Assembly: GCA_026392935.1 (NCBI GenBank)
Contig: JAPLBE010000018.1
Location: 1 to 64,000, forward strand
Direction: 5' to 3'
Source of the DNA: Actinomycetota bacterium
Lineage (GTDB): Bacteria; Actinomycetota; Actinomycetes; Nanopelagicales; Nanopelagicaceae
DNA length: 64,000 nucleotides
The notes beneath the pieces were generated by a model. The model worked only from the letters and a program-made list of their open reading frames with translations, ran no database searches and was not told where the DNA came from. Positions 8,772 to 16,719 of the stretch are shown one piece after another. Each line of letters begins with the position of its first letter. Positions within the stretch are counted from its first letter, which is position 1. The position numbers and the translations under genes are program-made.

Positions 8772-9551
8772 CTATTCACCCTTCAATTCGGTTGATTGAT
8801 TCTGGAGGTTATGTTTAACAAAGCTCTGATCGCCAACGATCATGCTGACTATCTCTTGTCTAGTGGTTTCCTTAGTGTTGCGAATTCCAGCAACTTGCCC
8901 AGCACGCATAACAACGATGCGATCTGAAACCGCCAAAACATGATCAATATTGTGGCTGATGATGACAATTCCTTTTCCTGAATCTCTGAGCTCTGTAACG
9001 ATTCGCAGAACGTTGGCTTGCTGCTCAGGCCCAAGCGCCGCAGTTGGCTCATCTAGTAAAACAAAATCACTGCCTAAGCGAACTGCTCTTGCAATGGCGA
9101 TGCATTGACGCTGTCCGCCAGAGAGTGATTCAACTTGCAACTTTGTAGAGGAGATTTTGATTTTAAGTTGATCCAGCAACACTTTGGCTTCTTCGCGCAT
9201 CTTTGAAATTCTGACAAATCCGAATTTACGTAACTCGTGTCCCAAAAATACATTTCGAGCAACATCCATACTTCCAACAAGTGCTAAATCTTGATACACA
9301 ACTGAGATTCCATTTTCCACTGCATCTTGTGGTCTGTTAATTACTCGTACGCTTCCGTCGATGACGATCTGTCCGCTATCTGGTTTTGTTGCACCGCAGA
9401 GAATTCGAATCAAGGTTGACTTGCCAGCTCCGTTGTCGCCCATCAGAGCAACAACTTCTCCAGAATTGCATTCGAAATCAACCGAATTCAGCGCCTGTAC
9501 TCCACCGTACCGCTTTGCTAGACCTTCGGCTTTGAGCGTTGTTGTCGTCAC
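8772..9551 (-). CDS. sugar ABC transporter ATP-binding protein, single ATPase domain
   Basis: 259 residues with one nucleotide-binding domain: Walker A GDNGAGKST, signature LSGGQRQ, Walker B FVLLDEPTAALG, and the H-loop histidine in IISHNIDHV. Canonical ribose importers use a ~500-residue double ATPase. This half-size form must work as a homodimer. The GTG start shares one base with the stop of the upstream regulator gene (TAGTG), so regulator and transporter are translationally coupled. It powers uptake through the permease encoded next. Confidence 0.92.
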   Translation of the reverse strand: MTTTTLKAEGLAKRYGGVQALNSVDFECNSGEVVALMGDNGAGKSTLIRILCGATKPDSGQIVIDGSVRVINRPQDAVENGISVVYQDLALVGSMDVARNVFLGHELRKFGFVRISKMREEAKVLLDQLKIKISSTKLQVESLSGGQRQCIAIARAVRLGSDFVLLDEPTAALGPEQQANVLRIVTELRDSGKGIVIISHNIDHVLAVSDRIVVMRAGQVAGIRNTKETTRQEIVSMIVGDQSFVKHNLQNQSTELKGE

Positions 9552-10417
9552 TAGATTTCTCCATTTTCTTCTTGGTTTTTACTATTTGTTTCTGTAACCA
9601 TCTCGGCCGCAGCATCAATGAGCTTTCGGTGCAACGGATCTATCTGGGCTTGATTTCGAAGCACCTTAGCTAGAGGAAGATGTAGGTCGTCGCCATACTT
9701 TTCTTGGCCGATTAACATGATTTGTCGCATGTAATTCTGCGCACCCTCAGAGTCTCGCGCCTCGATTGCCTCAACAACTTTGACGTGCAGTGGAAGTCCA
9801 AGATTCGAAATCGTATGGTCAGTTAAGCTGCGAGTAATTGTCCCGAAAACTAAATTCTTAATAGAGCTAAAGAGAATAAGCAGAACTGGATTCTGTGATG
9901 CTTCTGCAATGCGCTCATGGAATTTCACATCTGCAAGTACGCTCTCATTTGGATCAGTGGTCGGTTGCATATGGTGATTGCAAAGTTCCCGTAGGACTGC
10001 AATATCTTCATCGGTACGGCGGATTGCAGCTAACCCAGCAGTTGCGCATTCGATCATCAAACGTGCCTCAATGAGATCAGCTGGCGTGACCAGTCCCTGT
10101 CGTGCTGCATTGACTACGCGAAATGGACCAGTCTTCGATTGGTCCTGAATGTAGGAACCACGACCAGGTTGAACTTTTATCAACCCCTGCCCTTCCATCG
10201 AGCGAAGGACTTCACGCAACGTTTGTCGGCTGACAGAGAAGAGTGAGGCTAAATTTCTTTCGGATGGGAGACGATCGCCAGGCTTAGCTTGAGCTGAGAA
10301 AATAAACTCTTCCAAAGCAGTTTGAAGTTCTCCACCACTTGGCGGAGTTAGCGAGGTACCAAGGAGACCCTCAGAAACGAATTCAGAGGCTCCGGTAGTA
10401 CTGGTCTGACCACTCAT
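9551..10417 (-). CDS. GntR-family transcriptional regulator, FadR (FCD) subfamily
   Basis: 288 residues from ATG 10417 (an in-frame ATG at 10447 would add 10). The N-terminal winged helix shows PGDRLPSERNLASLFSVSRQTLREVLRSMEGQGLI, read here as overlapping short segments. The C-terminal half is an all-helical FCD ligand domain with ADVKFHERIAEAS, which supplies metal/ligand-binding Asp and His. It is first gene of the transporter and catabolic operon and divergent from an SDR gene. A FadR-type operator lies at 10402-10412. It probably represses its own operon and is released by the imported acid or a pathway intermediate. The 10417 start is preferred because the upstream ATG falls inside a good promoter. 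Confidence 0.88.
   Translation of the reverse strand: MSGQTSTTGASEFVSEGLLGTSLTPPSGGELQTALEEFIFSAQAKPGDRLPSERNLASLFSVSRQTLREVLRSMEGQGLIKVQPGRGSYIQDQSKTGPFRVVNAARQGLVTPADLIEARLMIECATAGLAAIRRTDEDIAVLRELCNHHMQPTTDPNESVLADVKFHERIAEASQNPVLLILFSSIKNLVFGTITRSLTDHTISNLGLPLHVKVVEAIEARDSEGAQNYMRQIMLIGQEKYGDDLHLPLAKVLRNQAQIDPLHRKLIDAAAEMVTETNSKNQEENGEI
10402..10412. promoter_or_regulatory. FadR-type operator candidate TGGTCTGACCA
   Basis: The 11 bases match the FadR-subfamily consensus TNGTNNNACNA and form TGGTC/GACCA arms around one base. The site overlaps the first codons of the regulator gene, just downstream of the predicted transcription start. A bound dimer there could block both the regulator operon and possibly the divergent SDR promoter. 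Confidence 0.5.
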
Positions 10418-10424
10418 TCCGGTA

Positions 10425-10453
10425 TCCTTATCCCAACCCAGTTGCATGTCAAG
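10425..10453 (-). promoter_or_regulatory. predicted promoter of the regulator-transporter operon
   Basis: On the minus strand a perfect TTGACA (10453-10448) is followed after 17 bases by TAAGGA (10430-10425). The ATG at 10417 comes 7 bases later, so transcription would start at or next to the start codon and give a leaderless mRNA. The -10 hexamer is weak. Confidence 0.4.
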
Positions 10454-10480
10454 GGTTTTCTCTAGATTTCGGAGGCCAAA

Positions 10481-11242
10481 ATGAGTTCTCAGAGAGTGAT
10501 CATTACGGGTGGAAGCGGCGATATTGGCTGCGCCATGGGAGCAAGGCTTTTTCGAGATGGGTTCTCGGTCACTCTTTTGGACTTAAAGGCACCCTCCGAG
10601 GTATCCGATGATGCGAAAGCGCTGATGGCACTTTCGAAAGATGGCCATGAATGTGTGTACCGGCAGGTGGATGTGACCAACCGGGCAAGGGTCGATGAAG
10701 TTCTATCGGAGTTCGAGAAAGATCTAGTCGCTGTCTTGGCAAATGCTGGAATCGTTAAGTCAGAACCATTCTTGGAAATTTCTGAAACGTATTGGAATCA
10801 ACATTTGAATGCCAATCTCACCGGGGTTTTCCATACGCTGCAGAGCGCGGCAAAAATCTTTGTAAAGAACAAGCGCCCCGGACAAATCATTATCACCGGA
10901 TCATGGGTCGGCACTGTGCCTTGGCCTGAGATAGCCGCATATTCGGCAACAAAGGCTGCGGTAGAAATGTTAGCAAAATCTGCTGCGCGCGAACTTGCAG
11001 AACACAAAATCAGAGTCAACGTTATTGCGCCGGGAATTGTCAATGCAGGCTTAGCACGACACCAGTTAAATACTGAGCCTCAGTATGCAGCTCGAGTCGC
11101 CAAGGTTATTCCGCTAAAGGAATTGCAAACAGCTGAACAGGTAGCAGATATTGCTTCATTCTTATGCTCTAAATCTGGAGACTACTTAACTGGGTCAACC
11201 ATCTTGGCCGACGGCGGAGCATCGCTTTTCCAATTTGACTAA
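10481..11242 (+). CDS. SDR family oxidoreductase
   Basis: 253 residues of the classical SDR type: cofactor loop TGGSGDIGCAMG, Asp for adenine ribose after it (LLDLK suggests NAD), NAG in LANAGIVKS, catalytic Ser in TGSWVG, YSATK with the Tyr and Lys, and the C-terminal LTGSTILADGG. A GGAGG Shine-Dalgarno is 7 bases before ATG. It is transcribed divergently from the FadR-type regulator with only about 60 bases between starts, so it is probably controlled by it. It is likely a second dehydrogenase of the same catabolic pathway. Confidence 0.88.
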   Translation: MSSQRVIITGGSGDIGCAMGARLFRDGFSVTLLDLKAPSEVSDDAKALMALSKDGHECVYRQVDVTNRARVDEVLSEFEKDLVAVLANAGIVKSEPFLEISETYWNQHLNANLTGVFHTLQSAAKIFVKNKRPGQIIITGSWVGTVPWPEIAAYSATKAAVEMLAKSAARELAEHKIRVNVIAPGIVNAGLARHQLNTEPQYAARVAKVIPLKELQTAEQVADIASFLCSKSGDYLTGSTILADGGASLFQFD

Positions 11243-11257
11243 AGCGCTTATAAAGTC

Positions 11258-12382
11258 TTACTCCTTAATAAATTGAGGATACATATCTTCAATCGCTTGT
11301 AAGTCCCGAGCAGAAAAGACTTTCGTATCCAAAATTTTGGAAAGTAGATTCCCAACGCTGAATTGCAGTTCAGGCCAGCCTAAAATTCTCGGCCTGACCC
11401 ATGCTCCCTCTAGCGTCGAGAGTGTGTTTGCAAAGAAATCGGCCGTGAGTGCGTTGGCCTTTGCATCTTTCCATACTGAAACATCACCTGGTTGGCCTCC
11501 GCCAGTTAAGTAATCACCTACTTGGATTTCTGGCGAACACAGCGCCATTGCAACTCGAGCGGCCATCTCTGGATTCTTCGAAGCGCTGGAAATTCCAACG
11601 CCAGCGCCACCCAGAATTGATCCTCGCGCTAACCCGTCAAATGAAGGTATTTGATAATACTTAAGAAGATTTTTGCGGAAATTCTTGCGAGAGTAATTCG
11701 AGTACCCAAACATGCAGACTCCAACTGCATAGTCAGAACCTTCGGCAAGTCTCTCGGCTGTATCGATTGGATTTGATGTTGCACAGAAACTTGGAACGTT
11801 TTGAGAAAGTTCAATCATAAAACTGATCGCTTTCTCTGCCGTGTGCTTGTCTATAAAACTATTCGTGGAACATAAAGGGCTACCAAACTGGGCAATAAGA
11901 GTTGCGAAAGAGCAGAATGCATCAACAGGCTTATGTGGCCACAACACTTTTCCTTCTTTAGCCAAGGAGAGAACGTCATCCCACAATGTAGGTGGAGATT
12001 GGATTAAGTCAGGACGATAGGCACTGACTTGTGCTGCAGCATCGATTGCAAGAGCCCATTGCTTTCCACGATAGATATATGAATCATGAGAAGGCCCCAC
12101 GCTAGAAATGGATAACTGATGTAACTCTTCTGCAGTGAGTAATTCATCAAATGGAATAATTGTGTTTGCCACTACAGCATCTGGTACGTGCGGGTGATCA
12201 AGAATTATCAAGTCAAAATCTTTATAGAACTCAATCAGAGGTTGGTCGCCAAAATCCAGCAATGACCGCGCCTTCCAATCAATGGAGATACCAGTTAACT
12301 TTTCCATTGCCTTATCCGATGCGGTGAGGCAATCCAGCCCTCTTGGGTGATCCCACGTCATACCGTGCAGTTTCGTAGTCAT
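11258..12382 (-). CDS. extracellular solute-binding-like protein without signal peptide
   Basis: 374 residues resembling family 1 sugar-binding proteins: LIILDHPHVPDA, KQWALAIDAAAQVSAYRPDL, PPTLWDDVLSLAKEG, and GGAGVGISSASKNPEMAARVA are typical of the fold. The N-terminus (MTTKLHGMTWDHPRGLDCL) is charged and polar, with no Sec, Tat or lipoprotein signal, so the protein should stay in the cytoplasm. The start has an AAGGGAAG Shine-Dalgarno. It ends 15 bases from the convergent SDR gene. It may be a cytoplasmic ligand sensor or a repurposed binding protein. I recall similar signal-less proteins beside CaiB-type transferases, but cannot check it here. Confidence 0.75.
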   Translation of the reverse strand: MTTKLHGMTWDHPRGLDCLTASDKAMEKLTGISIDWKARSLLDFGDQPLIEFYKDFDLIILDHPHVPDAVVANTIIPFDELLTAEELHQLSISSVGPSHDSYIYRGKQWALAIDAAAQVSAYRPDLIQSPPTLWDDVLSLAKEGKVLWPHKPVDAFCSFATLIAQFGSPLCSTNSFIDKHTAEKAISFMIELSQNVPSFCATSNPIDTAERLAEGSDYAVGVCMFGYSNYSRKNFRKNLLKYYQIPSFDGLARGSILGGAGVGISSASKNPEMAARVAMALCSPEIQVGDYLTGGGQPGDVSVWKDAKANALTADFFANTLSTLEGAWVRPRILGWPELQFSVGNLLSKILDTKVFSARDLQAIEDMYPQFIKE

Positions 12383-12470
12383 TCTTCCCTTAAGCCTTCA
12401 ATGAGCAGTCAGATATTCGAGAAATCAAGTATAAGAATGTAACTCGGAAATCGTAACCCCGTCAAACAAA

Positions 12471-13304
12471 TTACTTTTCGAGTGGACCTAACTGGTACCT
12501 ATTTAACTGTCCTGCTGGACCTGATTGATTTCCATGTTTTGATGAAAAGGCGCTGCTGCCATCGGTACCGCAAAGTCCCTGGATATAGCTGGGTCCGCCT
12601 GGGTGAGAACCAATCCAATTTGTTAAGTCGTACACATTCCCATCAATTACAGACCAGCACTTGCTCGCAGAATTATTTGCTCGCACCTGTGCCATTGTGT
12701 AGCCAACTTTTGTTGGAACAGGTTCTGGGGTGGCAGTTGGTGTTGGTGAAGCAGATGCTGTTGCAACTGGTGATGGAGTTGGTTTCAGGCCACGCAATAC
12801 TTCGCCCGCGACCTCTCTATCACCGACTCCAATTGTGATTGAGGCTTTCCTTTTAGCAGTGATCACGAAGCTGTATTCGCCGGTTTCTGCGACCGCCCGA
12901 TACCGAGCAAGGTAGAAGTAATTGACTCTGCTATATGGCTCATAGAACTTGGTGCGCTCAGTAAATTTCATTGTTATCGATGACCCTTTAGGGCTAGTGA
13001 TCACAAGAGTAGGCAGCTGAGCAGGGCGCAGTGTGCTCTCAGGTTTCTTATCAACAATTAAATATTGAACATCTAAGTATTGAACATCGTCCGGATCGTC
13101 TTGCTTAAAAGCTGCACGGAATGCCTTCTTCTCTCCTGCTTTTGTGAATGTTGCACGAATTGCAAATGACACAGTTCCATCAACAAGAAGTGGGCCCTTT
13201 GCAGCTGTTGTATCTGTATTAAGTAATTCGACAGGCTGATGAGCATAAGCAGGTGTAATTCCAATGAAGGCTAAAGCCAGCATGGGGATAAGCACCTTGC
13301 GCAT
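12471..13304 (-). CDS. secreted protein with C-terminal cytochrome b5-like heme domain
   Basis: 277 residues. A Sec signal peptide (MRKVLIPMLALAFIG, cleavage after AYA near residue 21) precedes a ~155-residue beta-rich domain without recognised family. A Pro/Thr/Ala/Ser linker (about 180-205) follows, then a ~65-residue cytochrome b5-like domain. That domain has CWSVIDGNVYDLTNW, the heme histidine in SHPGG, and a second histidine in SSKHGNQ. The domain suggests an electron carrier outside the membrane. A partner is not apparent in the neighbourhood. Confidence 0.85.
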   Translation of the reverse strand: MRKVLIPMLALAFIGITPAYAHQPVELLNTDTTAAKGPLLVDGTVSFAIRATFTKAGEKKAFRAAFKQDDPDDVQYLDVQYLIVDKKPESTLRPAQLPTLVITSPKGSSITMKFTERTKFYEPYSRVNYFYLARYRAVAETGEYSFVITAKRKASITIGVGDREVAGEVLRGLKPTPSPVATASASPTPTATPEPVPTKVGYTMAQVRANNSASKCWSVIDGNVYDLTNWIGSHPGGPSYIQGLCGTDGSSAFSSKHGNQSGPAGQLNRYQLGPLEK

Positions 13305-13377
13305 GCGAAAACGCTACCTGAAGGTTTTGGGATTCGCTCGTGTGAATTGTGTTCCGCCACTACTTCCCGAACGGCTA

Positions 13378-13405
13378 TTGATTTTATTCTGGGGCTCCCT
13401 ACTAT
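13378..13405 (+). promoter_or_regulatory. predicted promoter of the small lipoprotein gene
   Basis: TTGATT (13378-13383), 16 bases, then TACTAT (13400-13405), with the ATG starting 6 bases later at 13412. No Shine-Dalgarno is present, so a leaderless mRNA is predicted. Confidence 0.45.
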
Positions 13406-13411
13406 TTCCTC

Positions 13412-13624
13412 ATGAAAATTAGACTCCTATCTCTCCTGGCCATCACAGCTGCATTCACTCTTACGGGGTGTGGGGGCGAAAAAGAATCAGATTCTGGTGA
13501 TACCCAGACCTACTCACAGTGCCTAGAGACCGAAGCGGCTAAGTTGCTGGATGAGACTGGATCAAATCTCGACTATGCAAATGAAAAAGCTGCTGAATTG
13601 TGCGCGGACAAGTCAGGTAAGTGA
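13412..13624 (+). CDS. small lipoprotein
   Basis: 70 residues. The N-terminus is a lipoprotein signal with lipobox LTGC (Cys at residue 20), so the mature protein of about 50 residues is lipid-anchored on the outer face of the membrane. The mature part is acidic (GGEKESDSGD) with two further cysteines (SQCLE and AELCA), which could form a disulfide. It has no homolog I recognise. It is divergent from the cytochrome b5 gene, with about 107 bases between them. Confidence 0.7.
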   Translation: MKIRLLSLLAITAAFTLTGCGGEKESDSGDTQTYSQCLETEAAKLLDETGSNLDYANEKAAELCADKSGK

Positions 13625-13707
13625 GTTTCAGAGTGCAGCGGCAGGTCTAAGCACTTAACCTTGCGGATATCCCGTGGGGTCAATAGTTTCTAGGAGAGGT
13701 AACAAAG

Positions 13708-14085
13708 ATGAATGAGAAAGATTTAATTCAGCAGTGGAACAAGATGCGCGTGCAGATTATTCAGGCACAGGTTGCACCGGCAATGGTGTTAATTGCAATC
13801 ACAGTGCTCGCAGCACTAAATGTTTTCAGTGAAGGACCTGACGCAGCAAAGTATTTAGCTCTGGGTGTAGCAGCTGCCACAGGAATCTTGGCGATCATTA
13901 GCCAGTATGCAGCAGTTCGCGAAGGCGAAGCACTTCTACTTGATCTCAAGAAGGTAACAACTCCATCTGCACTGACAAAGAAGATTGCTGATTCACGTGG
14001 TTTAGTCTCACTTTCTGCTATAGCAATCGTCGGTCTTGGTATTGGAATCTTTGCGCTCGTAGTATGGGCAGTGCTCGGAAACTAA
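13708..14085 (+). CDS. small integral membrane protein
   Basis: 125 residues with three predicted membrane helices, at about residues 22-42, 48-66 and 98-123. A charged cytoplasmic loop (REGEALLLDLKKV) lies between the second and third. A strong AGGAGAGG Shine-Dalgarno precedes ATG. Its stop abuts the ATG of the next 40-residue membrane protein, so the two are co-translated. Function unknown. Confidence 0.75.
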   Translation: MNEKDLIQQWNKMRVQIIQAQVAPAMVLIAITVLAALNVFSEGPDAAKYLALGVAAATGILAIISQYAAVREGEALLLDLKKVTTPSALTKKIADSRGLVSLSAIAIVGLGIGIFALVVWAVLGN

Positions 14086-14208
14086 ATGGAGTTTGGTATT
14101 GCGATTATTGCCATCTATGCGATTGCGGTCATAGCTCTGGTAACGCGTTTTGATGGTTCGAGAAAGAAGAAGAATCGTTTAACTGGCCGCGGTGGCGACT
14201 TCGAGTAG
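14086..14208 (+). CDS. 40-residue single-span membrane protein
   Basis: The ATG follows the previous stop directly (TAAATG). The protein starts MEFGIAIIAIYAIAVIALV, a single membrane helix, followed by a strongly basic tail (SRKKKNRL) and an acidic end. It is too short for usual ORF calling. The tight coupling and codon use like neighbours support it. It could be a small partner of the upstream membrane protein. Confidence 0.55.
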   Translation: MEFGIAIIAIYAIAVIALVTRFDGSRKKKNRLTGRGGDFE

Positions 14209-14226
14209 CACCTACATGTTCTGCGG

Positions 14227-15060
14227 CTAGCGCTTTTGACATCGCGGACAGAAGTGAGATGAGCGGGCGCCAAAAGTAATTCTCTTAATGGGTGTACCGC
14301 ATCGTGGGCAAGGTTCATTTTCTTGCCCATAGGCGGCAAGTGATTGTTCAAAGAATCCTGATTCACCGTTTACATTGATATACAAATCATCAAATGAAGT
14401 TCCACCTTGGTTGATTGCTTCCTGCATAACTTCGGTGGCGTGGCCAATAATGGTGGCCACTTTCTTGGGTGTCAGTTCTGAAGTGAGCATCTCTGGATGA
14501 ATCTTGGAGCGCCACAGAGTTTCATCAGCATAGATATTGCCTACGCCTGACATGATCTCTTGATTCAACAGCGCCGTCTTTATCTTGATATTCCGCTTGA
14601 GATATTTCTGGATTGTCACTTGCTTATCAAAGAGTGGATCAAATGGGTCTGGCGCAATGTGTTGCGCTGATGCCGGAACGTTGTTGGTTGTTTCTTCAAC
14701 TGAGAGCCAACCAAATGTGCGTTGATCGTTAAAAACTAGTTCTAGTGAGCGCAGTGGTTTCTTCAACTGAAACTGTGCGCGGATATGTGTAGCTCGCGGG
14801 CGATCTTTCTGATGAATCAGAAATTGTCCACTCATGCCAAGGTGTGCCACTAAAACATAAGGTCGATTGAGAGTAAGCCACATGAACTTTCCGCGACGAT
14901 TAGTACCAGTGATCTTTGCGCCGATAAGTGAATCAAGTGGCGCGATGGATTCGGGTTTGAGTGCACGCGGATGAAGGCTCTGAGCTTCGGTGATGCGATA
15001 GCCAGTAATCAAATGGTCAAGGCCGCGACGTACGGTTTCGACTTCTGGTAGTTCTGGCAC
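14227..15060 (-). CDS. mutM: formamidopyrimidine-DNA glycosylase
   Basis: 277 residues from the GTG at 15060, chosen because the mature enzyme must begin with Pro-Glu (PELPEVETV); the longer frame adds 16 residues of non-family sequence. Pro2 is the Schiff-base nucleophile and Glu3 the acid. The middle contains MSGVGNIYADETLW of the helix-two-turn-helix. The end has the four-cysteine zinc finger (CPRCG, then CPRCQ). It removes oxidised purines such as 8-oxoguanine and nicks the abasic site. The gene follows a DoxX gene by 13 bases and ends near two small convergent genes. Confidence 0.95.
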   Translation of the reverse strand: MPELPEVETVRRGLDHLITGYRITEAQSLHPRALKPESIAPLDSLIGAKITGTNRRGKFMWLTLNRPYVLVAHLGMSGQFLIHQKDRPRATHIRAQFQLKKPLRSLELVFNDQRTFGWLSVEETTNNVPASAQHIAPDPFDPLFDKQVTIQKYLKRNIKIKTALLNQEIMSGVGNIYADETLWRSKIHPEMLTSELTPKKVATIIGHATEVMQEAINQGGTSFDDLYINVNGESGFFEQSLAAYGQENEPCPRCGTPIKRITFGARSSHFCPRCQKR

Positions 15061-15073
15061 GAATCGGTCCGAT

Positions 15074-15478
15074 TTACTTTCTTCTTGCTCGGTAACTACT
15101 CCATGCACCAGTGCTTCCCATCGCCCAGATAACTAGAAGAGGTTGGAAGAAGAGGCGGATTAATCGCGCTTGGTCGCTATCTAAACCAAAAGCATCCACG
15201 CCATTTATATACTGTGAGATATTTCCCCAGAACACTGCGACAAAGAAGAAGGCAACTACCCAGCCGACATGCACTCGATACTTCCACAGTGCAATCAAGC
15301 TAAGGCCAAGAAGTATTTCTACTACCCCTGAAGCAAGCACAACAAAGTCGGCATACTCTTTAAATAACGTCGGGACTTGTGCCTGAAACTCTTGGCGACT
15401 TGTGGTCAGATGCCCAATTCCTGCAGATGCAAGTGCAAAACCCAATACGACTTGAGGAACTCTGCGAAGAATCTGCAT
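15074..15478 (-). CDS. DoxX-like membrane protein
   Basis: About 134 residues from ATG 15478; TTG 15499 or GTG 15493 are possible earlier starts. Four membrane helices are visible: VVLGFALASAGIGHL, YADFVVLASGVVEILLGLSLIAL, VGWVVAFFFVAVF and a last one near LFFQPLLVIWAMGS. This pattern (IGHLT and ILLGLSLI) fits the DoxX/DUF4267-like superfamily of small quinone-associated or unknown membrane proteins. It overlaps the mutM leader region and follows the M24 gene by 26 bases. Confidence 0.7.
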   Translation of the reverse strand: MQILRRVPQVVLGFALASAGIGHLTTSRQEFQAQVPTLFKEYADFVVLASGVVEILLGLSLIALWKYRVHVGWVVAFFFVAVFWGNISQYINGVDAFGLDSDQARLIRLFFQPLLVIWAMGSTGAWSSYRARRK

Positions 15479-15504
15479 GCTCGAAGTATCCACTATCAAT
15501 AGTT

Positions 15505-16695
15505 CTACTTCTCCAAATATGCAGGTGCAGTCTTTGAAAAGCGGATGTTTCCTGTCTTGCTTACCAAGAAGCCGGTTTCAACTCTAAATCCACCCCACGG
15601 TGCCATAAACAGTGGAACATCGATTGATAAAAATGCATTATCTGGCACAACAAAATCAGAGACAGATGTGAGTATTGGTGGTTCGAACTCTGAAGTTCCG
15701 ATGCTGTGAATTCCTGAATAGACGCAGAGATCAATAAGACCCGCCCTGCGTAACACATCTAAGCCTGCGCCCGATATATCTGCACCCACTGCACCGACTT
15801 TCAGCTGAGCTTCGGATGCAGCGGATGCTTCGATAGCTGTATCAATTGCGAACCTCACTTCTTTAGGTGCAGAACCCATAGAAACTGGACGTGCAATAAC
15901 TCCGTGATAACCCTCGTAGCGAGGTGCGACGGTAAGTAGTGCAAGGTCGCCGGCTTTGAGGGTGTTCATAGTTGTTCGAGTCAAAATTGGATAGGTATTT
16001 GTTTTTCCAAATCCAACAATTGTGTCGATTCCACTTCCCTCTGATCCCATCTTGCGCATTGTGTATTCAATCTCTGCAGCAACTTCGCGCTCTGAGACTC
16101 CAATTGCAAGTGCATCAATGCCAGCATTCAGGCCAGCTTCAGCGATTTCAAATCCATACTTGAAGACTGCAATCTCTGCTGCACTCTTTGATGCCCGCAA
16201 CATGCGATAGTCGAGTTCGAATCTATCCATCGATACTGTGGCAAATGAGAAGGAATTAATGAGTTCTACTAACCAATGCGGAAATGCGCTCTCACCCACA
16301 AAGCCAATACGCGCAGTTGATGTGCCTGCTTCTTGCAGCAAAATATCTAAGAAAGCTTTGAAGCTAATCGGCTTGGTGTATGGGTACTCTTCTTCGGGCA
16401 TATTGAATTCGTTAACAACATGAATAGAACCAATTTTGGCCGTGTTGTCATAGAACGTTTCACTTTCTGCACCTGTCGCAGAATGAATATCTCCTCGGCG
16501 AGGAACCACAGTGAGGATTGGCTCAAAATGCGCAGCATAATTAGTAAGCCAGCGAGTGTGGTTAGCACCGAATACTGCTCGGTCATCTCCGTAGAACAAG
16601 AGTAGGTCGATTGAGTGTGCCTGCATGATCGTCTGCACGCTCTGCTTGCGGGCAGTGAATTCATTCTGCGGTATTACGGGTAAATTCTTCATCAT
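15505..16695 (-). CDS. M24-fold (Xaa-Pro peptidase/creatinase-like) protein with altered metal site
   Basis: 396 residues from ATG 16695 (GGAG five bases ahead; GTG 16701 is an alternative). The N-terminal ~150 residues are a creatinase-type domain (DLLLFYGDDRAVFGANHTRWLTN). The C-terminal pita-bread domain contains IGVSEREVAAEIE, GSGIDTIVGFG and GDLALLTVAPRYEGYHGV. The five usual metal ligands are D, D, H, E, E. Here they appear as T (in LLTVA), V or I (GVIAR), H (IHSIG), D (LSIDV) and E (RVETG). Only His and the last Glu are kept, so metal-free creatinase-type hydrolysis or loss of activity is likely. Substrate unknown. Confidence 0.8.
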   Translation of the reverse strand: MMKNLPVIPQNEFTARKQSVQTIMQAHSIDLLLFYGDDRAVFGANHTRWLTNYAAHFEPILTVVPRRGDIHSATGAESETFYDNTAKIGSIHVVNEFNMPEEEYPYTKPISFKAFLDILLQEAGTSTARIGFVGESAFPHWLVELINSFSFATVSMDRFELDYRMLRASKSAAEIAVFKYGFEIAEAGLNAGIDALAIGVSEREVAAEIEYTMRKMGSEGSGIDTIVGFGKTNTYPILTRTTMNTLKAGDLALLTVAPRYEGYHGVIARPVSMGSAPKEVRFAIDTAIEASAASEAQLKVGAVGADISGAGLDVLRRAGLIDLCVYSGIHSIGTSEFEPPILTSVSDFVVPDNAFLSIDVPLFMAPWGGFRVETGFLVSKTGNIRFSKTAPAYLEK

Positions 16696-16719
16696 TTTCA
16701 CTCCGATAGTTGTTTCTCA

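Noticed and set aside
11235-11257. AAGCGCTT palindrome between convergent genes as terminator
   Set aside because: Only 8 bases, no loop and no T run.
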